A stretch of DNA of 6,428 bases. Origin: Myxococcales bacterium. GTDB taxonomy: Bacteria; Myxococcota; Polyangia; Fen-1088. Position numbers and translations under genes: made by a program. The notes beneath the pieces are model-generated. The model had not been told where the DNA came from, did no database searches, and worked only from the letters and a program-made list of their open reading frames with translations. Position 1 is the first letter of the stretch, and each line of letters opens with the position of its first letter. The stretch spans positions 1 through 6,428 of the forward strand of contig PMLH01000578.1 in the NCBI GenBank assembly GCA_003159055.1, given 5' to 3'. Below are positions 5,889-6,428 of this stretch, in pieces.

Positions 5889-6428
5889 CTATCCGCCCAT
5901 CGCCACCCCTATCAGTCTGCCAACGCCAAACGTCACGCCTGCCGCCAGCAAGCCTAGCAAGAGCTGCCGGCCTGCGGAGTAGATTGCGGAGCGCCCAGTG
6001 AAAATCGCGATGGCCGTGCCAATCAGGCCTAGCCCAGCGCCGCCTGCGGCCAGGCTGGCAGCAATCGCCGTCGTGCCGGTGAGGAAGGCGAGTGGCAACA
6101 CGGGAATCAGCGCTCCCAATGCGAACAGCAGCATCGACGTCCCTGCCGCCACCCACGGCGAGCCGCCGCGTTCGGACGGATCGATGCCCAACTCCTCGCG
6201 CGAAAGGACATCGATGGCCGCGGCGGGATCGCTCAGCAGCTTGGCGGAAAGCTCGGACGCCTCGCTCGGACTTAGGCCCTTGGCCTCATAGATGAGCTGC
6301 AGTTCCTGCCGCTCTTCCTCGGGATTGGCCTCAAGCTCGTCCTTTTCGGTCTGCATCTCGCGTTCAGCCAATTCGCGCGAGCTGGTGACCGAGATCCATT
6401 CGCCCATCGCCATCGAGCACGCGCCCGC
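5889..6428 (-). CDS. VIT1/CCC1-family iron/manganese transporter (5' end outside window)
   Basis: The frame is open to the right edge and 179 residues are visible. It begins inside the protein at AGACSMAMGEWISVTSSREL, which matches the end of the first conserved VIT membrane region (a SMA-GE-xSV-S pattern), so the first helix and the true start lie beyond the window. An acidic, Glu-rich cytoplasmic segment follows (about visible residues 23-60, for example EANPEEERQEL); in this family such a segment binds metal. Then come three hydrophobic helices (about 90-115, 118-143 and 148-176), with the signature FTGRSAIYSAGRQLLLG and a glycine-rich end. Family members move Fe(II) or Mn(II) out of the cytoplasm or into compartments. 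Met codons at 6411-6413 and 6405-6407 are in frame but internal to the conserved domain, so neither is likely to be the real start. The neighbouring bacteriohemerythrin may share an iron or oxygen context. Confidence 0.88.
   Translation of the reverse strand, partial: AGACSMAMGEWISVTSSRELAEREMQTEKDELEANPEEERQELQLIYEAKGLSPSEASELSAKLLSDPAAAIDVLSREELGIDPSERGGSPWVAAGTSMLLFALGALIPVLPLAFLTGTTAIAASLAAGGAGLGLIGTAIAIFTGRSAIYSAGRQLLLGLLAAGVTFGVGRLIGVAMGG

Noticed and set aside
5878..5889. GCCTTATTAGGC as a bidirectional terminator between the convergent genes
   Set aside because: The stem is only four base pairs with a four-base loop, there is no T-run, and it overlaps the VIT-type stop codon.

Overview
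The window looks like chromosomal DNA from a GC-rich Gram-negative bacterium, most likely a proteobacterium or a myxobacterium-like relative. I infer this from the codon use, the inner-membrane polysaccharide assembly proteins and the style of the sugar transferase C-terminus. The sequence alone does not settle the genus. I see no rRNA, tRNA, CRISPR array, insertion sequence or phage gene.

Layout. Positions 1-1317 (minus, running off the left edge) hold one uninterrupted reading frame. It joins an N-terminal forkhead-associated (FHA) phosphothreonine-binding domain to a Wzz/GumC-type polysaccharide co-polymerase segment. A gap of about 420 bp without a convincing gene (1318-1736) contains several short dyads. 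Positions 1737-3173 (minus) encode a polyprenyl-phosphate sugar phosphotransferase of the WcaJ/EpsB type, which starts polysaccharide repeat-unit synthesis. A short divergent control region (3174-3318) separates it from two plus-strand glycosyltransferase genes, a GT4-type enzyme (3319-4548) and a WecG/TagA/CpsF-type enzyme (4564-5400), which form a tight pair. Next come a single-domain bacteriohemerythrin (5452-5859, plus) and, convergent with it, a VIT1/CCC1-type metal transporter (5889-6428, minus, running off the right edge).

How they fit together. The four left-hand genes read as part of an exopolysaccharide or capsule locus. The phosphotransferase puts the first sugar phosphate on undecaprenyl phosphate, the two glycosyltransferases extend the lipid-linked unit, and the co-polymerase controls chain length or export. 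The flippase, polymerase, outer-membrane exporter and any tyrosine kinase are not in the window. The bacteriohemerythrin and VIT-like gene are a separate iron/oxygen-related pair and probably mark the edge of the polysaccharide locus.

The most unusual item is the FHA-Wzz fusion. It suggests that chain-length control or export is tied to Ser/Thr phosphorylation in the cytoplasm. It is easy to miss because the frame has no stop inside the window at its 3' end.
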